From NCBI GenBank assembly GCA_011503125.2, contig WWBZ02000016.1:5332001-5396000 (forward strand): 64,000 nt of DNA, written 5' to 3'. Numbering within the stretch: position 1 is the stretch's first letter; each line of letters begins with the position of its first letter. This DNA is from Botryosphaeria dothidea (Eukaryota; Ascomycota; Dothideomycetes; Botryosphaeriales; Botryosphaeriaceae). The position numbers and the translations under genes are program-made. The notes below the pieces were generated by a model that saw only the letters and a program-made list of their open reading frames with translations, had not been told where the DNA came from and made no database searches. Positions 46,434 to 55,140 of this stretch are shown here, piece by piece.

Positions 46434-46835
46434 TCTATAAAGAAGGCGCTAGGAAAATAGAGACTCGATTCTAAGAATCTATTCTTAACGAAGCTAGAAA
46501 GAGATCTACTAGTTAACTTCCTAGAAAAATTAAAGATTACTACCCGGCGGTAGCAACTAAACGACCTACCTAACGAGGTATAAATACGTTCCGCCGTCTA
46601 TTTCTTAGAACTCTCCTAATACTTTCTTTATACTTAACGTTTTCTACTACTATCTTCTATCTCGTTTACGCCCGGTAGAAAGCCTAAGGGTTACTATAGT
46701 AGTACGGGATCGCTAAAGCATTACTATTTCTTATATTATTACCGACCCCTCTAGCACCGCGTATAGTATAGTATATAGAAACGGGCCCTCCGGCCCCGTC
46801 TCTAATAGTCTAGGACTAGAAAGGGACGTTAAACT

Positions 46836-46854
46836 AAAAAAAAAAAAAAAAAAA
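46836..46854 (+). repeat. Poly-A run, 19 bases
   Basis: Uninterrupted A tract at the point where strong RIP signal fades. It could be a retroposed tail or simply a homopolymer; no adjoining element or duplication was identified. Confidence 0.9.
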
Positions 46855-47201
46855 TAGGCTCGTAAAGATTTAGTAAGCAGCGTAGGGGAAAGGTGGGGAG
46901 ACGTTTTATATATACTTAGAGGGTGGAGTAGAAGGTAGGACTAGCGGACTAGGTAACCGGTCGATAGGCTAAAGGAACGATGGAGGCCGGATATACGGGT
47001 GGTTAAGGCGGTAATTTAATTTCTAAAATCAACTGCACGGCTGTCCGGCCTAGATAGGACTAGCGGGGCGACGCAGCCGCCGCACGATTACTAAACGGAG
47101 TTGGGCTAAGAAGTAAGGTAAGGTAATAACGGATGAAAGGCGCGGTAATGTATATAGGACGGCTCTTATGTCTTCATAGAAGACATCGTAGCCTGAGTAG
47201 A

Positions 47202-47223
47202 CCAATCCAATCCAATCCAATCC
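47202..47223 (+). repeat. CCAAT pentamer repeat, four units
   Basis: Four tandem CCAAT units followed by CC. Each contains the CCAAT-box core, but no gene start lies nearby on either strand, so a promoter role is not supported. Confidence 0.85.
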
Positions 47224-47425
47224 ATATATCTTAGGGTAAATATACCCAGTCGCTTAGCGCTGGGCCCGTGCCCTAGTGCCTAACCGAGTTATCCTTGGTA
47301 CAGCTGAGGCCTCTGGTTGCTGTTGAGTATCTACCCAGTTGCCTGGGGTGGTAGCGCTTGAGGGGCCTAACACTAACTAAGTAATACAGAGAAAACCCGT
47401 CTAATATAGCAGAAAGGGAAGAACG

Positions 47426-50071
47426 TTAAAGAGATAAACAAGCCAAATCCTATAACTCCACACATGCCCTCTTATATATCGCATTCCTCTGGTCAGCCTT
47501 CTCCTTAAGTGGGCGTTTACGGGCCCCTAAATATACCCGAAATCCTAGGAACCTATGCCATTCCCTACTCACTACTCGGTATTCCCTCCTTCGTGCCTCG
47601 ATGTGGCCTAGTGCCTCCCGGAGCCCTCTAGCATAGATTGTCCCTGCAACCTAAGAGCCGTGACTCGCCTATGCGTCCGCCAACTTCTTGTCAATCCCAT
47701 AATCCCGCTTGAACCCACCACATGTTAAGTGCTGACGAGAAATTGCAATGGCCATATGCCGGTACATTATAATGTTTAGCCGCGTATTGAGATGAGCCTC
47801 CGTCTCTCTAGCGATAACTTTACTCAGGCGGGCTGCATCCCAGCTCCCCGTTCCTTTTGGCCAGAGGTACACCGACGGCGGATCCTTACGCTTATTAGCC
47901 AGGACGTCGAGCTTCTGCCAGAACGGGAGTATAAGCTAGAGGTAATAGACCAGCAGCTCGCTGACCTCCTTTGGTAGGTAACGATGGATGATCTTAGTCG
48001 ACCCGGTGATGTTATAGCCCTTATGGTAGGATGTGACTGTCCCAATTAGGCCTTCCTCGATAAAAATACCACGGTGGTGCCCCTGCATAGTGTTGCTATG
48101 CTGCAGGGTTATTACCTCGGTGCCCCGCGCCGGCTGGCCTGACGTGAGGTAGATCAGGAGTAGGAGCCGCTCTAAGAACTGATCAACCTTCGTAAAGTAT
48201 GCCTGTACAGTCTTCTTCCTCCAGCGTATCTATTGCTCTGGCGTAACAAGTAGCATCTCATCCCTTAGCCAGTCGTTGTGCGAGACTCTATCGAGCAGCC
48301 ATCGGTCGCCGCCTGCTTAAAGCTGCTCCTTATTGCGTGGATCCTGTAAAAAGTTCCAGCTGACCTAGCTGTTGCTATGGTCGTCCCGAAGACGATGTAG
48401 GTGCAAGGTAGGTACGACGTCCTCGCGGCTCTCTTCTGGGTGGAGGAGTAAGAGATCCTGCAGGTCCCGCTGGGCCTGCCTTAGCTGCGCCGCCACAAAG
48501 TCCCGGAGTGCGTCCATGCTGAATCTCGCGTCCTTATAGGTTACCGTTTCTCCGTCCTCTGACCATAGGATATAACCAAGTGAGGTAGTGTTACTGACTA
48601 CTTTCTTCGCGTATGCTCGCAGACGGTAGGCCCAGTTAAACGCAGTGCGAGATCCACGCACCATGAAGCGTTCTCGCATCTCATCCAGCATATCTGATGG
48701 ATGCTCGACGGCGCCATCTTCGGCGGCTAAGACGGCTCTCTATACCACGAGCATCTGCGCGATCTTAATGAATTTGGAGAGGTCGGGCGAGTAGCTAAGC
48801 GGCCCGCGAAAGACGCAGCCCGGCTTCTCATCGACCCCAAGTACGGCGAGAAAGCTGAGCACGACGCTCTCAAAATGAGTCCCTCTAAGGGTGTGGTTAA
48901 GCAGGGAAATACAGAGCAATAGACAGGCCCTATCAAGATCGGCGACGGTCTCCTCCTCCTCATTCGTCGTTCCCGCACCATCCTCTCCCGCTTCTTGGAG
49001 AGCAGCCAGTTCCTCGGCAAGAGAGATGGCGCGGTCTAGATGAAACAGCTGCGCGGTGGTGAATCGGTGGGGCAGTATAGCCGGTTGGATTGGTTTACTA
49101 GTACGGTAGGCGAAGTAGAGGAGACGTTTCCATAAGTCCTTATAGGCACGGAACGTCTGTTTTTGCAGCTTTACCATGATCATCCGCTCTTCTTTCGCGG
49201 ACTGGCTAACGATAAAACTGTTGATCCTAGCCTGGTCGAACACGCTAATCTTGTCTTCGCAGATTGACCGGTACGCCTGCTTAACGATGCGATCGAGGCT
49301 ATTAGTGAGAATATGTAGCGATGGCTCAGTGACTGGGTTTGCGGCGTATCCAAGCGGCATTACCTGGGCAGGTTCTATGCCATTGAAATACCGTGGCCAG
49401 CGTGTCATCTCAAGCCATGGGGATGTGTTTGTTCGGTCGGATTGATCGTCGTATGCAGGCGCGGAGCGCTGCTGTTCGTACCCGCTTCGTTCGAGCTCTT
49501 CGTCAAAGAGGGCCCGGACGATATCAGCCTTGTCTAGAGGACCGGATTTCTCCCGTATCTTAATCTCCGTGGGGACTGAGACAGTAAAGTATGAGCTCTG
49601 CGGCCCGCTGACGAAGAATCGCTGGCAGTAGACCTTTTAAAACATTGGGCCGTCGTCCTCTGCGGGCGCGTTCGGGATTTTCTTTTAAGAACCGCGCCTG
49701 CGTGGGATAGCGCGGTAGATGTTGAAGTGCCTTTGTATAATTTCCTCGGCGTACCGTATAGCGGTCCGTATAAAGTCGCAGCGGCTGCACTAGAAACCGT
49801 AATAAAGCTTTAGCCCTAGAATAGGCTTGACCGTTAGCGACGGCCTTCGAATAGTGGTATTTTCTAGGTCGAATCTTTTTCTCAGGTAGGCTACAAGAGC
49901 TTCGGCCGGCCTCGTAGCATTAGCTAACAGTGGATTAAGCCTACAGGCATAGCGGGCATCTTCTAGGTGCCTCTTGGCAATGTGGCCGCGGAGGTTAGAC
50001 GGCGGGACAGCGAAGCCGCACGGTTTATATATCAGCACACCGTAGTCTTCCTGGTAGTCAAAGAGTTCCAT
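47426..50071 (-). pseudogene. DUF3505 / tyrosine-recombinase-like protein, 11 in-frame stops
   Basis: One continuous minus-strand frame of about 880 codons starting MELFDYQEDYGV at 50,071. The N-terminus has a C2H2-like start (YKPCGFAV...HIAKRH; the first expected Cys is Tyr, a TGC-to-TAC change) and a second finger (CSRCDF...HF, about residues 94-118), the arrangement of fungal OrsD-like DUF3505 proteins. The middle part contains SPWLEMTRWPRYF. The C-terminal half looks like a tyrosine recombinase fold (TSGQPARGTEV with a first Arg; YRHMAIAIS; SHGS...AGTIYARG with a possible catalytic Tyr) and ends WHRFLGF. In-frame stops at 49,790, 49,685, 49,637, 48,740, 48,365, 48,317, 48,230, 47,936, 47,669, 47,651 and 47,450 are all TAG/TAA, as RIP would make from CAG, CAA or TGG. 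Related fungal proteins can continue into a RecQ helicase; none is seen here. Family assignment is from memory of motifs. Confidence 0.7.
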
Positions 50072-50772
50072 CTCCTCTGCAAGGCGTGTCTAGAGCGGTA
50101 GGCGAAGAAGTAGAGTATAGATTATTGGGTAAAGAGTTAGCAGTAAAGGGGAAAAGAGGAGGGAAAGGACGCGGACGATATCTACGCGTGCATAGCGCGC
50201 TCAGACGCGACGCATTTGGCGATTAATTTAGCTAACTAGTAGATAACGCTATCAGATTAAGGCGGAAGAAACTCTATTTTGCTACACTAGGTAACGGGCG
50301 GTTTAATGAGAGGAGAGCGGCAGAATTTTAATGAGGCGAGCGAAGGCGGAGAGGCGGCGGGAGGGCTAGTACGAAAGGAGGACCCATGTTGAGTACATTG
50401 GAGGGCTCAGTCGGTTCAACCATATATCCTAGGTCGAATTGGTTGCTACATTACGGTTAGTAAGGTTTAGTTTCTCTAAATATATCGTTAAGATTATAAT
50501 TTAAAAGAATATTAAAATTACCTTTCTATATTCCAAATTATACTCTATAAAAGTCTAATATATAATAGATATTATTTTATTTTTAGAAGCCTCCTCCGTT
50601 ATGAGAAATATAATAAGAGCTCTTTGATATACAAAAAGTTCTACCCTTTACACCATCAACGACCGATCTTATACTAGTCACATTAGTAAGTTAGGCCTGT
50701 TCTCTGTTTCTCCCTCTTTAAGCAGTATTATTCTATACTACACACTCTAACGAGACCAATAGCTGCCTAGAT
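50072..50772. promoter_or_regulatory. Divergent intergenic region between pseudogene and secreted-protein gene
   Basis: 701 bp separating two divergently oriented genes, so it must hold both promoters. The part next to the plus-strand gene (50,690-50,750) is pyrimidine-rich (TTCTCTGTTTCTCCCTC), common upstream of fungal start codons, with TATTATTCTATAC nearby. A strongly AT-rich stretch lies at 50,440-50,600. No other gene seen. Confidence 0.45.
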
Positions 50773-51234
50773 ATGAGGCTGTCAACTTACGGAGCCCTTA
50801 CTCTCTTTTCCTCCCTAGTAATTGCCGATTATTCACGAGTTATATGCCCGTTCCCAGCATCGCACAATAGTAAATGTGCCTGCCATCGGCTTACATTTAC
50901 ATTGAGATGGTGCGGAGACTATCCTCAGATGCAGCCCGAGGCCGAGCGGCTTGTTCTACAGCCCCTAGTAGGTACAGGCGGCTTCAGACAGGAAGGCGAT
51001 GTCCTCGTCGAGCCACCGCCTCCTGACCCAAATTTCCCGGGCTGGGCGCGCCCCGACTGGTTAAAGAGCCGGTGTCTCGACGTACAACCGATCACGACCG
51101 CTCTGTACACGATCTGGCGGAGTCCATATTATCTGTGTCAAGGTACGACCGATGCTGTGTTGCTGCCAGATTTCAACAGAGTGTACGCTTGGGCGGATTT
51201 TCAGGCACAGAGCATGGATTGTGTTTTATGCTGA
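50773..51234 (+). CDS. Small secreted cysteine-rich protein, effector-like
   Basis: Intact 153-residue ORF, ATG to TGA, no intron needed. The first ~18-22 residues (charged Arg2, then a hydrophobic run GALTLFSSLVIA) look like a secretory signal peptide. The mature part has eight cysteines at residues 25, 35, 37, 47, 101, 122, 150 and 153, an even number that could make four disulfides, and ends with Cys. A proline-rich centre (EPPPPDPNFPGW, about 80-91) separates two Cys-bearing halves. No transmembrane segment after the signal and no recognised domain. Size, signal and Cys content fit small secreted effector-like proteins of fungi, often found beside repeats, but function is not shown. It keeps normal CA/TG use, unlike its surroundings. 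Confidence 0.72.
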   Translation: MRLSTYGALTLFSSLVIADYSRVICPFPASHNSKCACHRLTFTLRWCGDYPQMQPEAERLVLQPLVGTGGFRQEGDVLVEPPPPDPNFPGWARPDWLKSRCLDVQPITTALYTIWRSPYYLCQGTTDAVLLPDFNRVYAWADFQAQSMDCVLC

Positions 51235-51430
51235 GAAGGCCGTAGGGGCCTACTCAACATTACGTGTAACTAGCTTCTTAAGCCTAGATACAGCCGCATA
51301 AGTGGGTAAAGTGGGTAAGGTGGGTGCTTAAGGCTACCGCCTAATACACAACGCCAAAAATAACAGCTAGTCTTTAGTAGAATCGTATCGTAGTCGCCTA
51401 CATCTTTTAAGCACATAAGTAGTATTACGC
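51235..51430. other. Downstream spacer with GTGGGTAA repeat
   Basis: About 196 bp between the secreted-protein gene and the LTR of Gypsy-A3. It has three imperfect GTGGGTAA units at 51,302-51,326. No gene seen; the 3' UTR of the upstream gene presumably ends here. Confidence 0.6.
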
Positions 51431-51544
51431 TGTCATAAACGTGGCTTGCTTAGGCTCCTTACCTCTCGTTTACCTTCGTTAATTCAAAATCTAGATCTAG
51501 ACTTACCTGCTTATAAATCAGGAAGCTAGTATTTTAGTTCGTTC

Positions 51545-51560
51545 TTTATATATATATAAA
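51545..51560 (+). promoter_or_regulatory. Palindromic TATA-like core of LTR-A
   Basis: TTTATATATATATAAA, conserved in all LTR-A copies and in LTR-C despite strong RIP. Having no CpA/TpG it is RIP-resistant. The likely TATA element of the LTR promoter, inferred from position only. Confidence 0.45.
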
Positions 51561-51653
51561 GCTCGCCCCTCTGCTTTGTAGTAAGTTCTCTAGTCTAGCA
51601 ATGAGTATTCCTCGCGTACAACTTGGTACGCCTTAAATTGGACCTTGCTTGCC

Positions 51654-51695
51654 TCCCTCGTCCCTCGTCCCTCGTCCCTCGTCCCTCGTCCCTCG
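51654..51695 (+). repeat. TCCCTCG heptamer x6 in LTR-A
   Basis: Six perfect head-to-tail units. The matching place in A4's two LTRs holds fewer, diverged units (GACGAGG/GGCGAGG), so unit number varies between LTR copies. Confidence 0.9.
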
Positions 51696-51868
51696 TACCT
51701 TCGCCCCCTTAAACTACACCCTTATACTTCGGCATTTGCTTTACCTCTACTGCCTTTACTAGCTTCGTTACCTCGTCTCTCCGCCCTCTAAGGTCCGTTC
51801 ATTATATTTTACTAGACTCTATCTAGTAGGCCTAAAGCTCCCGCCGAAGTCCTAGACCAAGCCTTCAA

Positions 51869-53060
51869 AATGGGAAACGACCCGCCTTCCGACCCTTGGG
51901 AGACGCTTTTCTAAATCCTCGATTAAGTCCCTGTCCCCGTTAATACTCGTCCTACCTTCCCTAAAGATATCCCGGTTTCCCTACGCGTTACCCTTAGCTA
52001 AGCGTACGCTAGAGGAAGATAATCTTGCCTAAGATCCGATATCGATTTACCAGTTATCCCTAAGAATGCTACGAACGCCTAAGTTGCTTGTATCTTTTAC
52101 TACTACGGTTTTAGCTAAGATAAAGCCTTCGCCCGACTCTAACTACTAGCCCCGAACCTCCCTACTAATATACCGGCTACTACGTCTACGGTATCTTCTT
52201 TAGAAACCCCTACTTCTCGTCCCCGTATCCCTAGGGTATCGGATCTAGAACCCTTTAAAGGAGAACGCACTCGGTTCTAGAACTTCGCTACGCAACTTCA
52301 ACTTAAATTTGCCTCGGACCTATCTACCTTTGCAACGGATATAGCTAAGATTATCTACGCTGGTTTATATCTTCGCGATGCGGCTTATACTTAGTTTGTT
52401 CCTTACGTCTCTACTTTAAACGGTTCCGTAGACTTCGATAACTATAAGTCCTTCTACCAAGCTCTTAAGGCCGCATTTAATAATCCTAACTCCTATACAA
52501 CGGCTAAACGATCCCTCCTCGCACTTAAATAAGACAAGTCCTACTCGGCTTATTACTTATAGTTTCTCTCGCTTATTACGACTCTCGGTTAGAAGGAAAA
52601 CGTAGTTAAGATCTACTACTTCCGCCTTAGCCTTAAGGAGAACCTTAAGGACCTTCTAGTTAGGCGCTCTATACTAACGGAATTCGGAAAATTCGCTAAA
52701 GTCTATATTGCGTTAGACAACTAACTCTATACTCGAATAATTAAGAAAAAGACACCCGTAACTCGTATCTCTACCTCGACTCCTCTCTTTATACTAGCTA
52801 CTTTCTAACCTTCGTCTTCTACGCTAACCTCGATCTCTTAAGGTAAACCTATAGAACTAGATACTACCGCTCGAAAGGCCTACCGAAAAGCTAATAACCT
52901 CTATACCTACTACGGTAATCCTAACTACTAGGTTAAAGAATACCCTAAAGCTAAGGCTAAGGGGCTTAAACTTAATACGACTTTATATACGCTAGCTACG
53001 CTATCTACTACCCTAAACTAACCGATAATACCTCCTATAGCGTTAGTCCTCTACGTATTA
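51869..53060 (+). pseudogene. gag: Gypsy-A3 gag, best preserved of the family
   Basis: Starts near ATG 51,869 (MGNDPPSDPWET), with TAG/TAA stops soon after. The capsid-like domain at about 52,240-52,720 includes EPFKGERTRF-NFATQ, KFASDLSTFATDIAKI and NSYTTAKRSLLALK. Near 52,905-52,945 a knuckle is readable as YYGNPNY-VKEYP, with Tyr at the expected Cys positions. It is non-functional but gives the clearest picture of Gypsy-A Gag and its start. Confidence 0.8.
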
Positions 53061-53401
53061 AAAAACGTAAAAGACTAGGTAACCCCCGGCACCTACCTAG
53101 CCCTTGCCCGATCTCTACTTCGAATTAATTTTCTATTCTTACTTCTCTCGCGTCTTCGAATCTTAGAAAACGTCTGCTTCTTATTCTTAAATTAGTAGTT
53201 AATAATAAAATCGAAACCTCGGCTATGTTAGACTCTAGTACCTCGTCTCTTTTTATAGATAATGCCTTTATTATATTCTATTCGATTCCTATACGCTAAA
53301 AACCCTAAGCTAAATCCCTCGAACTTACGGATAGATCTATCGCCGGACGGATTATCTACGAGGCCGACCTTTAACTTAATATTAATTAATATTAAGAACT
53401 A

Positions 53402-54012
53402 GCGGGGTAGTATACTAGTAGGGTATACTTCTACGGTAACCTAGCCTTTCTAGGGTAGTATAGGTTCTAAGTTCGAATCTTAGACCGCTTACCTACTCGT
53501 AGTATATACGTTCTACGTTAAAAGTATACGTATCCGCGTTCTTTCTAGCGGTAATAAGGAGGAAAATCTATAGGTAGTTAGGGTGGGCTATAAGTAGTAT
53601 ATACGTCCTACTATAAAAGTATACGTACCCGCGTTCTCTCTAGCGGTAATAAGAGAGAGAAGGACTAGCTAGGCGCTTCTAAAAATAAATTTTAAGAGCG
53701 CTTTACTAGCGCTTATAAATAGGTAAGCCGGGACTTCTTACGGCTTAGTCTTAAGATTTATAGTTATCTCTCTCTATAGTTTCCCTCTCTCTTAGCTACT
53801 CTTCCTACTTTAGATACTACTACTAATATATAGAAAAAACTATACTAAATAGAGTATCTATAGATACTACTATTATAGATAGAGAAGGTTTTTACCTAGG
53901 CTATCCTAAAAAAGTAGCTACGGTTTCTTCTTCTATATATTCTTATAGATAGCTATAGCTATATAGATCCTTCGGAGAGCTAAATTAGCTTAATTAAATT
54001 TATCTATCTATC
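53402..54012 (+). mobile_element. SINE4, tRNA-headed, 611 bp
   Basis: Fourth SINE, plus strand, bounded by the 15-bp duplication TAATATTAAGAACTA (53,387-53,401 and 54,013-54,027) in Gypsy-A3. Head GCGGGGTAGTATAC, T-arm-like CTAAG-TTCGAAT-CTTAG, two inner modules, tail AAATTTATCTATCTATC. Confidence 0.9.
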
Positions 54013-54320
54013 TAATATTAAGAACTAATTACCTTCTAAGTAACTAAGCTAGGTTAATATTTTATTATTCTTAGAAAACCTTAGCTAGAAAGATACGATC
54101 TATATATTCTCTAGTTAAAGAATATAATTATCTTTGCCTCTTCTTTTTATTAAGTAAATTACTTATCTACCCGCTAACCTACGACTATACTTTCTTCTTT
54201 ATCTTCGAACCTACCTTCGATCTCTTATACTAAAGTATTCTATACCGCCCTTACTTACTACGTCTAATAAGATAAGACTAGAATATATACCGTATTAATT
54301 AAGAAAATCTAAGAATACCT

Positions 54321-54753
54321 TAGATAGATAGATAAATTTATTTCTTTCCGATATAGCTTCCTTACGGGTCTATACGGGGCTAGCTATCTATAGTTATTTT
54401 ATATAAGAAGAAAAATCTTTTCGCCTAGTAAAACCCCTTCTCTCTCTCTAGGCCTAATATTCTATACTAGTTCTATTTTTTCTTCTTACTAGTAGCGGCT
54501 ACTATAGTAGCCCTATATTTATCTACTAGACCTATCTCTTTAGTTCTTATCCTCGTAGTTATCTAAGTTTTAGTAGTTCTAGTAGTTCTAGTAGTTCTTT
54601 TAGTTTCTCTTTCTAGTTATCTTTCTAGATTAGTTCTCTTACTAGACTAAATTACTTAAGTAGCCCTAGGCGTAAAAACTAGTCTATTACTACTTTAACT
54701 CTCTTCTTCGTTAAGAGAAGAGAATAGTAGTTCGTAGTTCCTACTCTTTAGAG
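54321..54753 (-). mobile_element. LINE fragment L7, 3' end only
   Basis: 433 bp of LINE 3' sequence in minus orientation with the TAGATAGATAGATAAATTTA tail at its left edge. It inserted into Gypsy-A3 and is cut on the right by Gypsy-A4 at 54,754. The missing right flank means its target duplication cannot be confirmed. Confidence 0.85.
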
Positions 54754-55140
54754 TATAATAAACGGACCTTAGAGGGGGGGCGGAGAGACGAGGTAACGAA
54801 GCCGGTAAAGGTAGTAGGGGTAAAATAATGCCGAAGTATAAGAGTGTAGTTTAAAGGGCGAGGGTACGAGGTACGAGAGACGAGGGGCGAGGGACGAGGG
54901 GCGAGGGACGAGGGACGAGGGAGGTAAGCAAGGTCTAATTTAAGGCGTACTAAGTTGTACGCGAGAAATACTTATTACTAGACTAAAGAACTAACTATAA
55001 AGTAGAGGGGCGAGCTTTATATATATAAAGAACGAACTAAAATACTAGCTTTCTAATTTATAAGCAGGTAAGTCTAGATCTAGATTTTAAATTAACGAAG
55101 GTAAATAAGTAAGGGGTCTATATAAGCCACGTTTATAATA
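54754..55140 (-). repeat. LTR-A, 3' LTR of A4 (387 bp)
   Basis: TATAATAAACGGACC at the outer end and CGTTTATAATA at the inner end, minus orientation. Equal in length to the partner LTR and very similar. Confidence 0.92.

Larger units (their letters stand above)
46434..47425. other. Transition region without a recognised gene
   Basis: From 46,434 to about 46,830 the base pattern is still RIP-like. The plus-strand translation holds short protein-like stretches (for example LFLTKLERDLLVNFLEKLK near 46,480) that I cannot assign; this may be a decayed transposase or gene piece. A 19-base poly-A run lies at 46,836-46,854. From about 46,860 CA and TG reappear. A (CCAAT)4 tract is at 47,202-47,223. 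No RNA gene was recognised. Confidence 0.6.
51431..51806 (+). repeat. LTR-A, 5' LTR of A3 (376 bp)
   Basis: Starts TGTCATAAACG, the canonical TG that RIP has removed from the other copies, and ends GTTCATTATA. Includes six tandem TCCCTCG heptamers (51,654-51,695) and the palindrome TTTATATATATATAAA (51,545-51,560). Confidence 0.9.
51431..54320 (+). mobile_element. Gypsy-A copy A3, 3'-truncated, lightly RIPed at its 5' end
   Basis: 5' LTR (51,431-51,806), gag, and the start of pol (protease region) interrupted by SINE4, then ending at 54,320 where a LINE 3' tail begins. The LTR and early gag keep ATG, CA and TG (for example the LTR starts TGTCATAAACG instead of TATTATAAACG), so RIP is much lighter here than in A1 or A2 and increases towards the 3' side. 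No 3' LTR. Confidence 0.88.

Noticed and set aside
47202..47223. CCAAT-box promoter
   Set aside because: No start codon or open frame follows on either strand within a sensible distance; treated as a simple repeat.
47792..47977. Plus-strand ORF of 61 codons, and the minus-strand ORF at 47,824-48,045
   Set aside because: Both overlap the recombinase-like part of the pseudogene in other frames and show no recognisable features.
48727..49020. Minus-strand 97-codon ORF rich in Arg (MPRNWLLSKKRERM)
   Set aside because: Shifted reading of the pseudogene; its composition comes from the Glu/Asp-rich stretch (EEEETVADLD) of the true frame.
49176..49445. Plus-strand ORF of 89 codons opposite the pseudogene
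   Set aside because: Antisense to a better supported frame, with no signal, domain or start context of its own.
49560..49790. Minus-strand 76-codon ORF starting MQPLRLYTDRYT
   Set aside because: It is out of frame with the long DUF3505-like frame that covers the same bases; the other frame has family-like sequence (CSRCDF...HF, KVYCQRFF), so this is a shadow.
50925..51110. Minus-strand ORF opposite the secreted-protein gene
   Set aside because: Mirror of the proline-rich part of the intact plus-strand gene (gives Gly-rich runs); no independent support.
51302..51326. Telomere-like repeat (GTGGGTAA units)
   Set aside because: Only three imperfect units, and they do not match the TTAGGG repeat usual in filamentous ascomycetes; no other subtelomeric sign at this point.
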